Assembly: GCF_020379485.1 (NCBI RefSeq)
Contig: NW_026014775.1
Coordinates: 60,617-124,616 of the forward strand
Reading direction: 5' to 3'
DNA: 64,000 nucleotides
Origin: Brassica napus
Taxonomy: Eukaryota; Streptophyta; Magnoliopsida; Brassicales; Brassicaceae
This document shows positions 1 through 10,602 of this stretch, piece after piece; within the stretch, counting starts at the first letter, position 1; each line of letters starts with the position of its first letter. The notes below the pieces were generated by a model, which made no database searches, was not told the DNA's origin, and saw only the letters and a list, made by a program, of their open reading frames with translations. The translations under genes were made by a program, and so were the position numbers.

Positions 1-2832
1 ATTGACCAAGGGACTTAGAAGGATTGAAGAAGATAAAGGAAAGAAGCTGTACTAAGAGTATGGCAGCTGGGCGGTGCGGTAAGCAAGCTCGACCAGCTAA
101 GTGAAGAGTAGTGCAGCTCAGTGTAGCTCACTGAAGAGTGTGTCAGCTCCCTGAGCTAGATGGACTAGCTCACTCAGCTGGGTCAGCTGGGGATCAGCTC
201 AACTCAGCTGGACTGAGTGTTCGAGTCTTGGGCAGTTGGTTCGGGTCTGGACAGTGACAAGGCCATGTGGATGACCCATGTGTACCAATGGGCTGGAGGG
301 CTCTTGTGGTTGGGTCATGGGCGTGGGCAATCAGTCTGGGCCTTGTTTGGACTTGTCCAGGAGTGGTTTGGCAGTTCCAGGGCGTGTGGTAACTGCCATA
401 GGCGAAAGGGTGCAATCTGTACCATTGATTAAATCAATGGCCAGAAATGATACCGAAGGGATGCAATGGTTAAGAAGTAACCACCCCTTCTCCTATATAA
501 GGAAGGCAAGTCCGTGCCTTTGCAGGCACGCCAGGGCTTCCTTCTACACCCTGAAACACAAAGAATCCAGAGAAAAATACAGAGAGTTGGTCGGATTCCC
601 AATCCAAGACCCATGGTGGTGTGAAGGCCATAAAGAGACAGTTTTGGGGCAGATCAAGGGGGAAGTTGAGAACGACCCTCTGAACGGTTTTGATCATTGT
701 TGACAACACCCAAAGCCTTATCTGGAGCCTGTGAACACACGCAAATGGTGAGGAAAGGAGGGAGTTGGCCGGAATCCATTCCCAAGGGCCAATGCAGCCT
801 TAAAGGGAGATTGGTGTGGAAAGCAGTTTCATGGGGAACAAAGAGGGAAGTGATGCACGACCTTTGGATGGTGATTGATCATGGATGATCATGTCTAAGG
901 CTTCCTCTGTGTCTTGGGAACACACGCAATTGGTTAGGAGAGAAGGGGGAAGGCTTGACTCCACTCTCAAAGGCATGAACAGCCTTGAAGATGGATGCAG
1001 TATAGAAACTGGTTTCATGGAAGTTCCATGGAAGGAGTGATGGGCACGAACCATGGTTAGATCTTATCAATACTGGAAGTATGTGATAAGGGTTTGATGA
1101 AGGCGTGCTAGGAGGAGCATGGACGCCCCTGATGAGGTAACAGGTGGGGACTGCAGACCATTGGACATAGTCTGGTACACTATGGGCTGATCTGGTCCTG
1201 CAGTTACACCTTACTCTGTTTTATGATTATTAATCATATTATTTCTTCTTCTTATGATTGAGATTGATGATTAGACATAGTAGCACTGAACCATGGCTTG
1301 GCCGGTTCAGAAGAACCCTCCATGGCCTTGGTTTGGCAGCTAAGTCCGGATCTCCTACTTCCTGATGGATTTATGGCGATCTGACTTTGGAATCCTCTTA
1401 GTGGTGAATTATCATGAATTATCATGGTATTTGGGGATTTTTATCTGATTGATTTCGAGATGGTCAAGGTGGCCGGTGGGGCTGTTCTAGGTCGAGATCC
1501 ATAGGATCGAGATCGGTTCTTGGAATTCTGACTTGACCATTCTCTTAGTTAAGATTTATCATGAATTATCATGAATCCTAATGAGTTTTTAGGGATTGAT
1601 TTAGAGATGGTCCCTTGGGCCGGTTTGGCTGATCTTGGCCGAGATCTATGGGATGGAGGCCGGTTCTGGGAAATCTGATTGGACCATTCTCTTAGTTATG
1701 ATTTATCATGAATTGTCATGAATTTTAATTGATTTTTGGAGCAGGTTTGCTTGCAGTCGAAATTGCACCTGAGGGCATATTGGGGTCAGATCCTTGTGTT
1801 AGGATATCTGATCATATGTTTGTGTGCTGGAACATATTGTCACTTATGATATTGATCATAAGGAATTGCTGGTTATCAACCTTGGTGTTGGTAAGGCAGG
1901 CCGTGTGTGATCTGATCATGGGCAAGGATGGACGACCTGATCCTTGGATGATGGATCAAGGTGTCTGATCTGATTGATCAAAGGATGCACCGGTGGTAAG
2001 AGCAACACTAATCAGGTTCAGTGGGACATTTTCCATGACTGATTAGGAAGTATGAAGACTCATCAGTTCTGAGTCATGTGGGGTGGTTGGTTGATTGACT
2101 CAGGATCTGATGGGCATTGTTAGTCCATGAGCTGGACTTGGTATCATAAGTTGATAAGGCAAAAAGGATGTGGGACAGTGCATGAGCCGGTAAGGGCCAG
2201 ATGCATGTCCTTAGCTGTTTGAAGACTTCTCAAGGGTTACTTATGTCTGTGGGGATGGTTGGCTGAATGACTAAGTACCTAAGGGAGTTGTTTTGTGTGT
2301 GTAAAGGAGCGGGACGCAGTATATGGCAGCTGGCCATAGCTCGGTCCTAGCTCACTTCGAGTGTGACAGCTCGATCAGCTAGTTTACGAGTTCCTTCAGC
2401 TACAGTAGCTGGGCCAATGAGCTAACAAGCTCCGGGAATGTGGCAAAGGTATGATCTGTCAATGTTGCATAGATCTAGATAGAATGGCTTAGGGGAACGG
2501 AACTTCTGATTGTATGACTTGGTCTAGGTTCAGGATCGACCTTGGAGCTAGCTGGCAGTTGTGTTTACTGACCAGTAGCTGAGGTGATCTGACCAGGCAA
2601 GTGTTAGATTGGTTTTAGACCAATGGTTAAGTAGATACTATTCCGCTGTGCATAAGTTGAAAGGTTCTAGCTAGGGAATGATTAAGGTAGTCTTGAGCTA
2701 GGATCTGAGTTAGCCCTTGCCAATGGGCGATATTTTAAATAAAGGGCAAAATTTTTAGAGGTTCGGTCCAGGTATGGACTGAGCGACGTGAGGCATCGAC
2801 CGCGACCTAGTCAGCCGGGATCGGGTCTTACA
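1..2832 (+). mobile_element. LTR F, partial, Tekay-type (plus orientation)
   Basis: This is the right-hand part of a long terminal repeat that runs off the left edge of the window. It ends in GGGTCTTACA at 2832, the reverse complement of the TGTAAGACCC start seen at 10603. Nearly the whole stretch is the inverted match of 10603 to about 13433. In the last 340 bases I count only about three differences. By comparison with LTR G (3100 bp), roughly 270 bp lie outside the window. A TATA box sits at 494-500, AGCT-rich clusters at about 45-215 and 2320-2440, and an AATAAA at 2738-2743. None of the short reading frames inside is a gene. The LTR abuts a protease relic at 2833, so it was inserted there, but the left target duplication cannot be seen. 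Confidence 0.85.
494..500 (+). promoter_or_regulatory. TATA box of LTR F
   Basis: TATATAA follows the AGCT-rich upstream region and precedes a short leader. The same box is found in inverted LTR G at 12936-12942. Confidence 0.6.
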
Positions 2833-4480
2833 CGCACTCACTCGTTCAGGACCATCCCATGTTCCATACTGGAACAAACCTTTTCCTATCATACTTGGAC
2901 TCACAAAACTATGTGTAGCTCCAGTATCAAATAATGTGTGTGTTTCCACACCACCAATACTTAAGGTCCTTACACAAGACCCATCAAAGTATATCTATCC
3001 ATCCTAGGTTCCATACCATGCAATTCTACTGGAATTGTAAAAGTAGTAGTCTAGAATGTTACCAGTGATCGCTTGGAAAGGCTGAGTCCCATCCACATCC
3101 TTGGATAGCTCATACACACGAGGTGTTGAGGTCTGGCCTCATCCATGGACTGGCCTGCTAGCCTCCCCACGTCCCTTACTTTGGTTGCCTTGCAACTTAG
3201 GGCAATCCCTGCGGTAGGGGCCCTTCTGGCTGCAGTGGTGATAGGTCCTGGACTCACCCAACGGGCTTGGACAATCCTTGGCTGAGTGATCCATCTTACC
3301 ACATCGAGTACAGGCACCCATGGCCTTCCAACCACTCTCCACCGTGGTATCGACCACACTTAGGGCACTCTGACCTACCACTTGAGGTTTTACCCTCCTC
3401 GGTCGAGTCCCTCTTCCCCTTCTTGTCACCACTCTGACCCGAGGATACCACCACACTCTTCAGCTTCTGCTTACCCTCCTCGGTGAGGTTGGTCTCCAGC
3501 AAGGCCATCCTCTCAACCAACTCAGAAACCGTGTGGAACTTACAAACAGAACAGTAGGTTCGAAGTTCCACCCTTAGGCCTCGGATGAACCTTCGGACTT
3601 GAACCTTCGGACTTGAAACTTCTCATCCTCTAGTTCTCTTCCCAAATACCTCCTGAGTTGGTTGAACTCTTCTTCTGCTCACGAACAGTCCTCCGTCCCT
3701 GAGTCAAGTCCAGGAACTTGGACTCCAAACGATCCCACGCCTCAGCAGGAAAGTACTTATGGTTGAACTCAACCTCAAAGTCAGAAAAGTGCTCAATGGT
3801 ACCATTGGTACGCTTGTCCAAAGCTAACCACCGATTATGTGCAGCTCCCTCCATGAAGTGTACTGCTATGTCCTTCTTGTAATCCTCAGGACATCGTGTG
3901 GACATGAAGTTTCGAACCAACCTGGTTCTCCACTCGTCCGCCTCCATAGGATCAACACTTCCAGCAAAGTGTTTGGTTCCCAACTTGGAGATATGCTCCA
4001 GCACCTTCAGGTAGTCCATACCATGCACTGGCCAGATCGGTGGGTCTATCTCAATCACCTCAGCCACACGGCCAGCACCAACATCAGCCACTCCAGCAGC
4101 AACCCAAACCGGGGGATTAGCCTGTCCCACGGACGAGTTCACCAATGGTGTGAACGCCTGTGTCAAGGAGGCTATCTGAGCTCCCATGATCTGCATAGCC
4201 TCCACCAAGCCCCTTATGGTCGGCTCAATGACCTCCTCGGCACCAGTGACCCGAACATTGTTTTCATCAACATTCTGGCCACTCTCAGCACCAACGTTGG
4301 ACGACCCAGTATCGTCTCCATGGACTTGCTCTTGCTGCTCGTCCACATTAGTTTCATTAACCTCAGTAGGAAGAGTTGGACCCACTGGAAGTCCGGTTGC
4401 ATTGTCCACCTGCTCCACTAGAGCCGGTAGCACTGTGGTTGGAATGGTTCCAGCTGGTAACACTCCGGTCTGTTCAGCTT
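2833..4480 (-). pseudogene. Tekay-type gag-protease relic
   Basis: Read on the minus strand, this is the gag core, zinc knuckles and start of protease of a Ty3/gypsy chromovirus. The gag core (about 4020-3640) closely matches that of element A at 46190-46630. Two CCHC knuckles lie near 3313-3180; the second has lost its first cysteine (YHHC). The protease keeps the active-site Asp-Thr-Gly near 2920 and is cut off by LTR F at 2833. Frameshifts break gag around 3640, and a 14-base tandem duplication lies at about 3591-3618. The start of gag is missing: at 4480 the frame continues into satellite DNA. A 94-bp intron-like segment separates gag from protease. It cannot make a working protein. Confidence 0.85.
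2969..3062 (-). other. Intron-like segment between gag and protease (relic)
   Basis: On the minus strand gag reads to Ile-Thr-Gly, and at 3062 the sequence becomes GTAACATTC, an acceptable 5' splice site. The segment ends in TGTAAG at 2969. A TTGAT resembling a branch site lies about 20 bases before the end. The unspliced gag frame meets TAG inside the segment. The homologous segment in element A (47151-47239, 89 bp) has matching ends, although its donor is GA. In this copy, joining the exons gives a frame one base off, so it is decayed. Splicing is an inference. Confidence 0.4.
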
Positions 4481-6761
4481 GGCCCACGTGGGCTGTCTGT
4501 TCAGAACACACAGGACATCCATGGGTGTCCGCCAACGCACACAGGACGCCTGTGGCTGTCCGTGGCTGTCCGTCAGCACACACAGGATGTCCGTGGCTGT
4601 CCGTGTGTGTCCGTGTGTGTCTGTGGGTGTCCGCCAGCACACACAGGACGTTTGTGGCTGTCAGTGGCTGTCCGTCAGCACACACAGGACGTCCATGTGT
4701 GTCCGTCAGCACACACAGGACGTCCGTGTGTGTCTGTGTGTGTCCGTCAGCACACACGGGACGTCCGTGGCTGTCCATCAGTACACATATCAGCACGCTG
4801 GTCCTTGGACTCAGCACGCTGGCCCTTCCCGTGGACTGTTTGGGTGATTTTGGCCCACGTGGGCTGTCTGTTCAGTACACACATGACGTCTGTTGGTGTC
4901 CGTCAGCACACATAGGATGTCCGTGTGTGTCCATCAGCACACACAGGATGTCCGTGTGTGTCCGTCAGCACACACAGGACGTCCGTGGCTGTCCGTGTGT
5001 GTTTGTGTGTGTCCGTCAGCACACACAAGACGTCCGTGGCTGTCCATCAGTACACATATAAGCACATTGGTCCTTGGATTTAGCACGCTGACCCTTCCCG
5101 TGGACTGTTCGCGTGATTTTATCCCTTGTGGGCTGTCTGTTGAGTACACACAGGACGACTGTGGGTGTCCGCTAGCACACACAGGACGTCTGTGGCTGTC
5201 TGTGTGTGTCCGTGTTTGTCCGTCTGTGGCCGTCAGCACACACAGGACGTCTGTGGCTGTCCATCAGTACACATATCAGCACGTTGGTCCTTGGACTCAG
5301 CACGCTGGCCCTTCCCGTGGACTGTTTGGGTCATTTTGGCCCACGTGGGCTGTCTGTTCAGTACACACAGGACGTCCGTGGGTGTCCGCCAGCACCCAAA
5401 GGACATTTGTGGCTGTCCGTGACTGTCCGTCAGCACACACAGGACGTCCGTGGCTTTCCGTGTGTGTCTGTGGGTGTCCGCCAGCATACACAGGACGTTC
5501 GTAGCTGTCCGTGGCAGTCTGTCATCACACACAGGACGTCCGTGTGTGTCAGTCAGCACACACAGGACGTCCGTGTGTGTGCGTGTGTGTCTGTCAGCAC
5601 ACACAGGACGTCTGTGGGTGTCCTTCAGCACACACAGGACGTCCGTGGTTGTCCATCAGTACACATATCAGCACGCTGGCCCTTCCCTTGCACTGTTCGG
5701 GTGATTTTGGACCACGTGGGCTGTCTGTTCAGTACACACAGGACGTCTGTGGGTGTTCGTCAGCACACACAGGACGTCTGTGGGTGTCCGTCAGCACACA
5801 CTGGACATCCGTGGCTGTCTGTGTATGTCCGTGTGTGTCCATCAGCACACACAGGACGTTAGTGGTTGTCCATTAGTACACATATCAGCACGTTGGTCCT
5901 TGGGCTCAACACGCTGGCCCTGCCCGGGGACCGTTTGGGTGATTTTGGCCCACGTGGGCTGTCTGTTCAGTACACACAGGACGTCAGTGGGTGTCCGCCA
6001 GCACATACAGGACGTTCGGGGCTGTCCGTGGCTGTCTGTCAGCACACATAGGACGCTGTGACTGTCCGTGTGTGTCCGTCCGCACACACAGGACGTCCTT
6101 GGGTGTCTGTCAGCACACACAGGACATCCGTGTGTGTCCGTCAGCACACACAGGACGTCCGTGGCTGTCCATGTGTGTCTGTGTGTGTCTGTCAGCACAC
6201 ACAGGACGTCTGTGGCTGTCCATCAGTATACATATCAGCACGTTGGTCTTTGGACTTAGCACGCTGGCCCTTCTCTTGGACTGTTTGGGTGATTTTGGCC
6301 CACGTGGGCTGTCTACTCAGTACACAGAGGACGTCCATGGGTGTCCGCCAGCACACACAAGACGTCCGTGGCTGTCCATGGTTGTCCATCAGCACACACA
6401 GGACATCCGTGGCTGTCTGTGTGTGTCCGTGTGTGTCCGTGTCTGTCCGTCAGAACACACAGGACGTCCGTGGCTGTCCATCAGTACACATATCAGCACG
6501 TTGGTCCTTGGACTCAGCACGTTGACCCTTCCCGTGGACTGTTCGGGTGATTTTGGCCCACGTGGGCTTTTTGTTCAGTACACACAGGACGTCCGTGGGT
6601 GTTCGCCAGCACACACAGGACGTCTGTGGCTGTCCGTCAGCACACACAGGACATCCGTGGCTGTCCGTGTGTGTCCGTGTGTGTCCGTCAGCGCACACAG
6701 GACGTCAGTGGCTGTCCATCAGTACACATATCAGCCCGTTGGTCCTTGGACTCAGCACTCT
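4481..6761. repeat. Satellite array, block 1
   Basis: This is GT/CA-rich tandem DNA with three nested levels. The smallest is a 10-base unit (CGTGTGTGTC). The next is a 31-base unit built on CACACAGGACGTCCGTG. The largest is a composite unit of about 220-390 bp, in which a constant block of about 115 bp is followed by a variable number of 31-base units. The constant block contains CAGTACACATATCAGCACG, TTGGACTCAGCACG and the palindrome GCCCACGTGGGC. Constant blocks start near 4768, 5046, 5264, 5653, 5874, 6224, 6479 and 6717. The left edge is fused to the gag relic and the right edge to the U5 end of LTR H. Long open frames occur on both strands but are by-products of the repeat. Confidence 0.95.
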
Positions 6762-9563
6762 TGTAAGACCCGATCCTGGCCGACTAGGCCGCGGTCGATG
6801 CCTCACGTCGCTCGGTCGATTCCCTGACCGAACCTCTCAAAATTTTTGCCTTTTATTTAAAACATCGCTCATAGGCGAGGGCTAACTCAGATCTTAGCTC
6901 AAGACTACCATAGTCTTTCCTAGCTTAGATCAATACAACACATACGCAGCGGAATAATATCATCATCCATTGGTCTATAACTAATCTAATACTTGTTCGG
7001 TCGAATCACCTCAGCTAATGGTTAGTATACTCAACTACCAGCTAGCTCCAAGGTTGATTCTGAACACGAACCAAGTCTTACAAATCTGAGGTTCCGTTTC
7101 CCTAACCATTCTATCTAGATCTATGCAACATTGCTAGATCATACCTTTGCCACCTCCACGGAGCTTGTTAGCTCATCGGCCCAGCTACTCTAGCTGAATG
7201 AACTCATAGACCAGCTGATCGAGCTGTCACACTCGAACTGAGCTAGGACCGAGCTATGGCCAGCTGCCATATACTGCATCCAGCTCCTTTACACACACAA
7301 AACAACTCCCTTAGGTACTTAGTCATTCAGCCAACCATCCCCACAGACATAAGTAACCCTTGAGAAGTCTTCAAACAGCTAAGGACATGCATCTGGCCCT
7401 TACCGGCTCATGCACTGTCCCACATCCTTTTGCCTTATCAACTTATGATACCAAGTCCAGCTCATGGAATAACAACGCCCATCAGATCCTGAGTCAATCA
7501 ACCAACCACCCCACATGACCCAGAACTGATGAGTCTTCACACGTACCTAACCGGCCATGGAACCATGTCCCAACGAAGCCGATCAGTCCTCCTATTACCA
7601 CTGGTGCATCCTTTGATCAATCAGATCAGACACCTTGATCCATCACCTATGGATCAGGTCATCCATCCTTGCCAAAGATCAGATTACACACGGCCTTCTT
7701 TAGATAAACACACCGGCCCCATACTTGTGGTCCATGCCACTTAGTACTGGCCTTACTCGCCTCCACGGCTTGCTGCTGGTTCCAAATGAATTGGACCTTG
7801 CACCCCACATGGTTCCTCATGTACTAGGATCCCCATGTGTCTCCTCCATGATTTGGATCATTGATTCACACCATGATCAGAACTAACACACACACCATGA
7901 TCCACCATGGATCACTATCCAATGAGTGGCCTCTAACTTCCATCCCACATGGATGAGTTAGATCAACTAAGATCCGCCCCTTATCTCAGGGTCCTGGATC
8001 CTTAGTTTACATCACAACATATGGTCTTCAAGGGGCGTGCCATACTTGGCCTTAACCGCACCACAAGAGACAGAAACATAACCTTGAAAGTAATTATAAA
8101 ATCAGTTACCTTATACATGATCTGATTAGAACAAGTGCCTTTCCTTATTATGTTCGGCCATGCTCCTCCAGTGCACGCCTCTATCAATCCTTATCACATA
8201 CCTCCTGTATTGATAAGATCCATTCATGGGTCGCACCCCTGATCCCTTCCATGGAACTTCCATGAAACCAGTTTCTACACTGCATCCACCTTCAAGGCTA
8301 TTCATGCCATTGTGAGGGAAGTCCGGCCTTCTCCCTTCTCTCCTGGGTATTTGCGTGTGTTCCCAAGATACAGGGGAAGCCTAGGACGTGTTCATCCGTG
8401 GTGAAAACCTACCACAGGGTCGTTCATAACTCCCCTTGCACTTCCATGAAAGTGCCCTCCCACACACCTCTCTCCTTAAGGCTGTCTTGGCCTTTGGGAA
8501 TGAATTCCGGCCATCTACCTTCTTTCCTCACCATTTGGGTGTGTTCTCAGGCCCTGTAGGATGCTTTGGGTGATAACATCACGGATCAAAACCACCAGAA
8601 AGTCGGTCATAACTTCCCCCCTTGATCTCTCCCAAAACTGCCTCTTTATGACCTTCACACCACCATGGGTCTTGGATTGGGAATCCGACCAACTCTCTGT
8701 CTTTTCTCTGTGTTTCTTTGTGTTTCAGGGTGTAGGAGGAAGCCCTGGCGTGCCTGCAAAGGCACGGACTTCCCTGCCTTTTATAGAAGAAGGGGCAGTT
8801 ACCTTTCCAAAGGTTGCACCCTTTCGGTATCATTTCTGGCCATTGATTTAATCAATGGTCCAGATCATACCCATTCGCCTCAGGCAGTTTCCAGACGCCC
8901 TGGGCTTGCCAATCCACTCCTGGACAAGTCCAAACAAGCCCACACGGATTGCCCAAGCTCCTGGCTCAATCCCAATAGCCAACCAGCCCATCGGTACACC
9001 CGGGTCGCCCACATGGCCCGGCCACTGTCCAGACCCGGCCACTGTCCAGACTCGGCCCAACTGCCCATGACTTGAACACTCAGTCCAGCTGAGTTGAGCT
9101 GATCCCCAGCTGATCCCCAGCTGAGTGAGCTAGACCATCCAGCTCAGGGAGCTAACCTACACTTCAGTGAGCTAGATTGAGCTGCACTACACTTCACCTA
9201 GCTGGTCGAGCTTGCTTACTGCATCGCCCAGCTGTTATACACTGTGTCCAGCTTGCTTCTTTTATCTTCTTCAATTCTTCTAAGTCCCTTGGTCTATTTC
9301 CAGACCTATACTTAGTTCTCCCATGATCCATTCTGATCACCCACTTCAATCGAGCTTCACCTGGTTCTCGTCCAGCTACCAGCTCGCTTGTCCAGCTCCT
9401 TTGAACTTGCATCTGCCTTATTTTGGTTAAGTTCAAGCTACCTGATTCCCTTAACCACGTTTTGGACCATGACACGCTTGTCTTTAGGTCATGTGACCTG
9501 ACTGGTGCGTCTCCTCGCACTAAAGTCTGTCCGGATGATCCACCCAAGATCGGGGACATGACA
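6762..9563 (-). mobile_element. LTR H, 3' LTR of a minus-strand Tekay-type element
   Basis: It begins TGTAAGACCCGATCC and ends GGGGACATGACA, the same ends as LTR G, over 2802 bp. Immediately to its right is AGTCTCCCCCACTT, the reverse complement of a polypurine tract. This marks H as the 3' LTR of an element reading leftwards whose body lay to the right. The left end touches the satellite with no recognisable primer site. H resembles F and G throughout but is clearly more diverged. Its TATA box is at 8779-8786, and AGCT-rich clusters lie at about 7150-7280 and 9090-9255. Confidence 0.85.
8779..8786 (-). promoter_or_regulatory. TATA box of LTR H
   Basis: On the minus strand this reads TATAAAAG, at the same place relative to the AGCT cluster as in LTRs F and G. 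Confidence 0.5.
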
Positions 9564-9749
9564 AGTCTCCCCCACTTAGGATGGATTCGTCCTCGAATCC
9601 TGTGGTGTTGCCGTCTTGTCTGAAGAAAAAAGATTCCAACCGAATTCTTTGCATCCAGAACATAGAGCATGCTCGATTGGTTCTTCATAACCAATTCGTT
9701 GCATCTCCCTCCTTGTCCCTCCTCACTGATCACGTCTTGATCACCATCT
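9564..9749 (-). mobile_element. Interior stub (polypurine tract and pol end) of the element owning LTR H
   Basis: The first 14 bases are the reverse complement of the polypurine tract AAGTGGGGGAGACT. The next bases (about 9582-9600) match the sequence just inside the 3' LTR of element C at 27099-27118, the end of pol. Farther in, the match is patchy. At about 9750 the sequence switches abruptly to the middle of LTR E. A 179-codon minus-strand frame (9733-9194) runs from this stub across the tract into H; I regard most of it as chance. Confidence 0.65.
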
Positions 9750-10602
9750 ACATGATGGCAATGGAAGGCCGGTTATATCAGTACATGCTAAGTGGACGAT
9801 GGCTTATCAAGTCTAGTGGTCGGATCATGTTTCATGACGATGGTTCGATGGCCAAACACTAGTATGGATATTCACGTTGCAGGAGTAAGAGTATTGATTG
9901 ATGCTTCTAGATATCAACCTTGGTGTTGATAGCTTCGAGATTGGCTAAGTGTCATGACGAAGTGTGTGGCTAGTACTATGTGTCGTAGACCATAGATACT
10001 GAGCCTAAGTGTGATTGTTCAAGGAAGGCCGTGTAAGATCTGATCATGGTTGAGTATGGACGACCTGACCTCTGAATGATGGTTCAAGGTGTCGGTACTT
10101 ACCTAATTAATGAATGCATCGGTTGGTATGAACAAGTCATATATGTTGTCTGGGTTAAGACCCAAGGCCGGTCAGGCCAGATGATGACTCATCAGTTCCA
10201 AGTCATGTGAGGATGGTTGGTTGATTGACTTAGGATCTCATGAGCTTTGTCAGTCCAGAAGATGGACTTGGTACTATTGCCTATAAGGCAAAAGGATTTC
10301 GGATTGTGCTTGAGCCGAGATAGGCCAAATACATATCCTTATCCTTTAGAAGACTTCTCAAAGGTTACTTATGTCTGTGGGGATGGTTGGTTGAATGACT
10401 AAGTACCTAGGGGAGTTGTTTGATGCAGGAGTCAAGATAAGGACCTTAAGTAAGATCATTGAGTGATCGTGGTCCAGCTGTTAAGCAAGAGCAATTCAAG
10501 TCAATGGAGGACCGATGAGCTAATAAGCTCCATAGATGTGGCAAAGGTATGATCTAGCATTTACTTATGTAGATCTAGATAGAATGGTTTAGGGGAATGG
10601 AA

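Noticed and set aside
1729..1968. 79-codon frame identical in 1729-1968 and 11468-11707 as a conserved small protein
   Set aside because: It lies inside near-identical LTR copies F and G; identity reflects recent duplication of the whole LTR. It is not seen as a conserved frame in LTR H.
4481..6827. Long open frames on both strands of the satellite (for example 5991-6827, 17593-18384, 19453-20247, 62914-63780), some Cys/His-rich
   Set aside because: They overlap each other in many frames on both strands, follow the repeat exactly and shift frame with each 31- or 10-base unit. The repeat simply lacks stop triplets in some frames.
9194..9733. 179-codon minus-strand frame as a gene
   Set aside because: It crosses the polypurine tract into LTR H and shows no domain apart from the last residues of pol.
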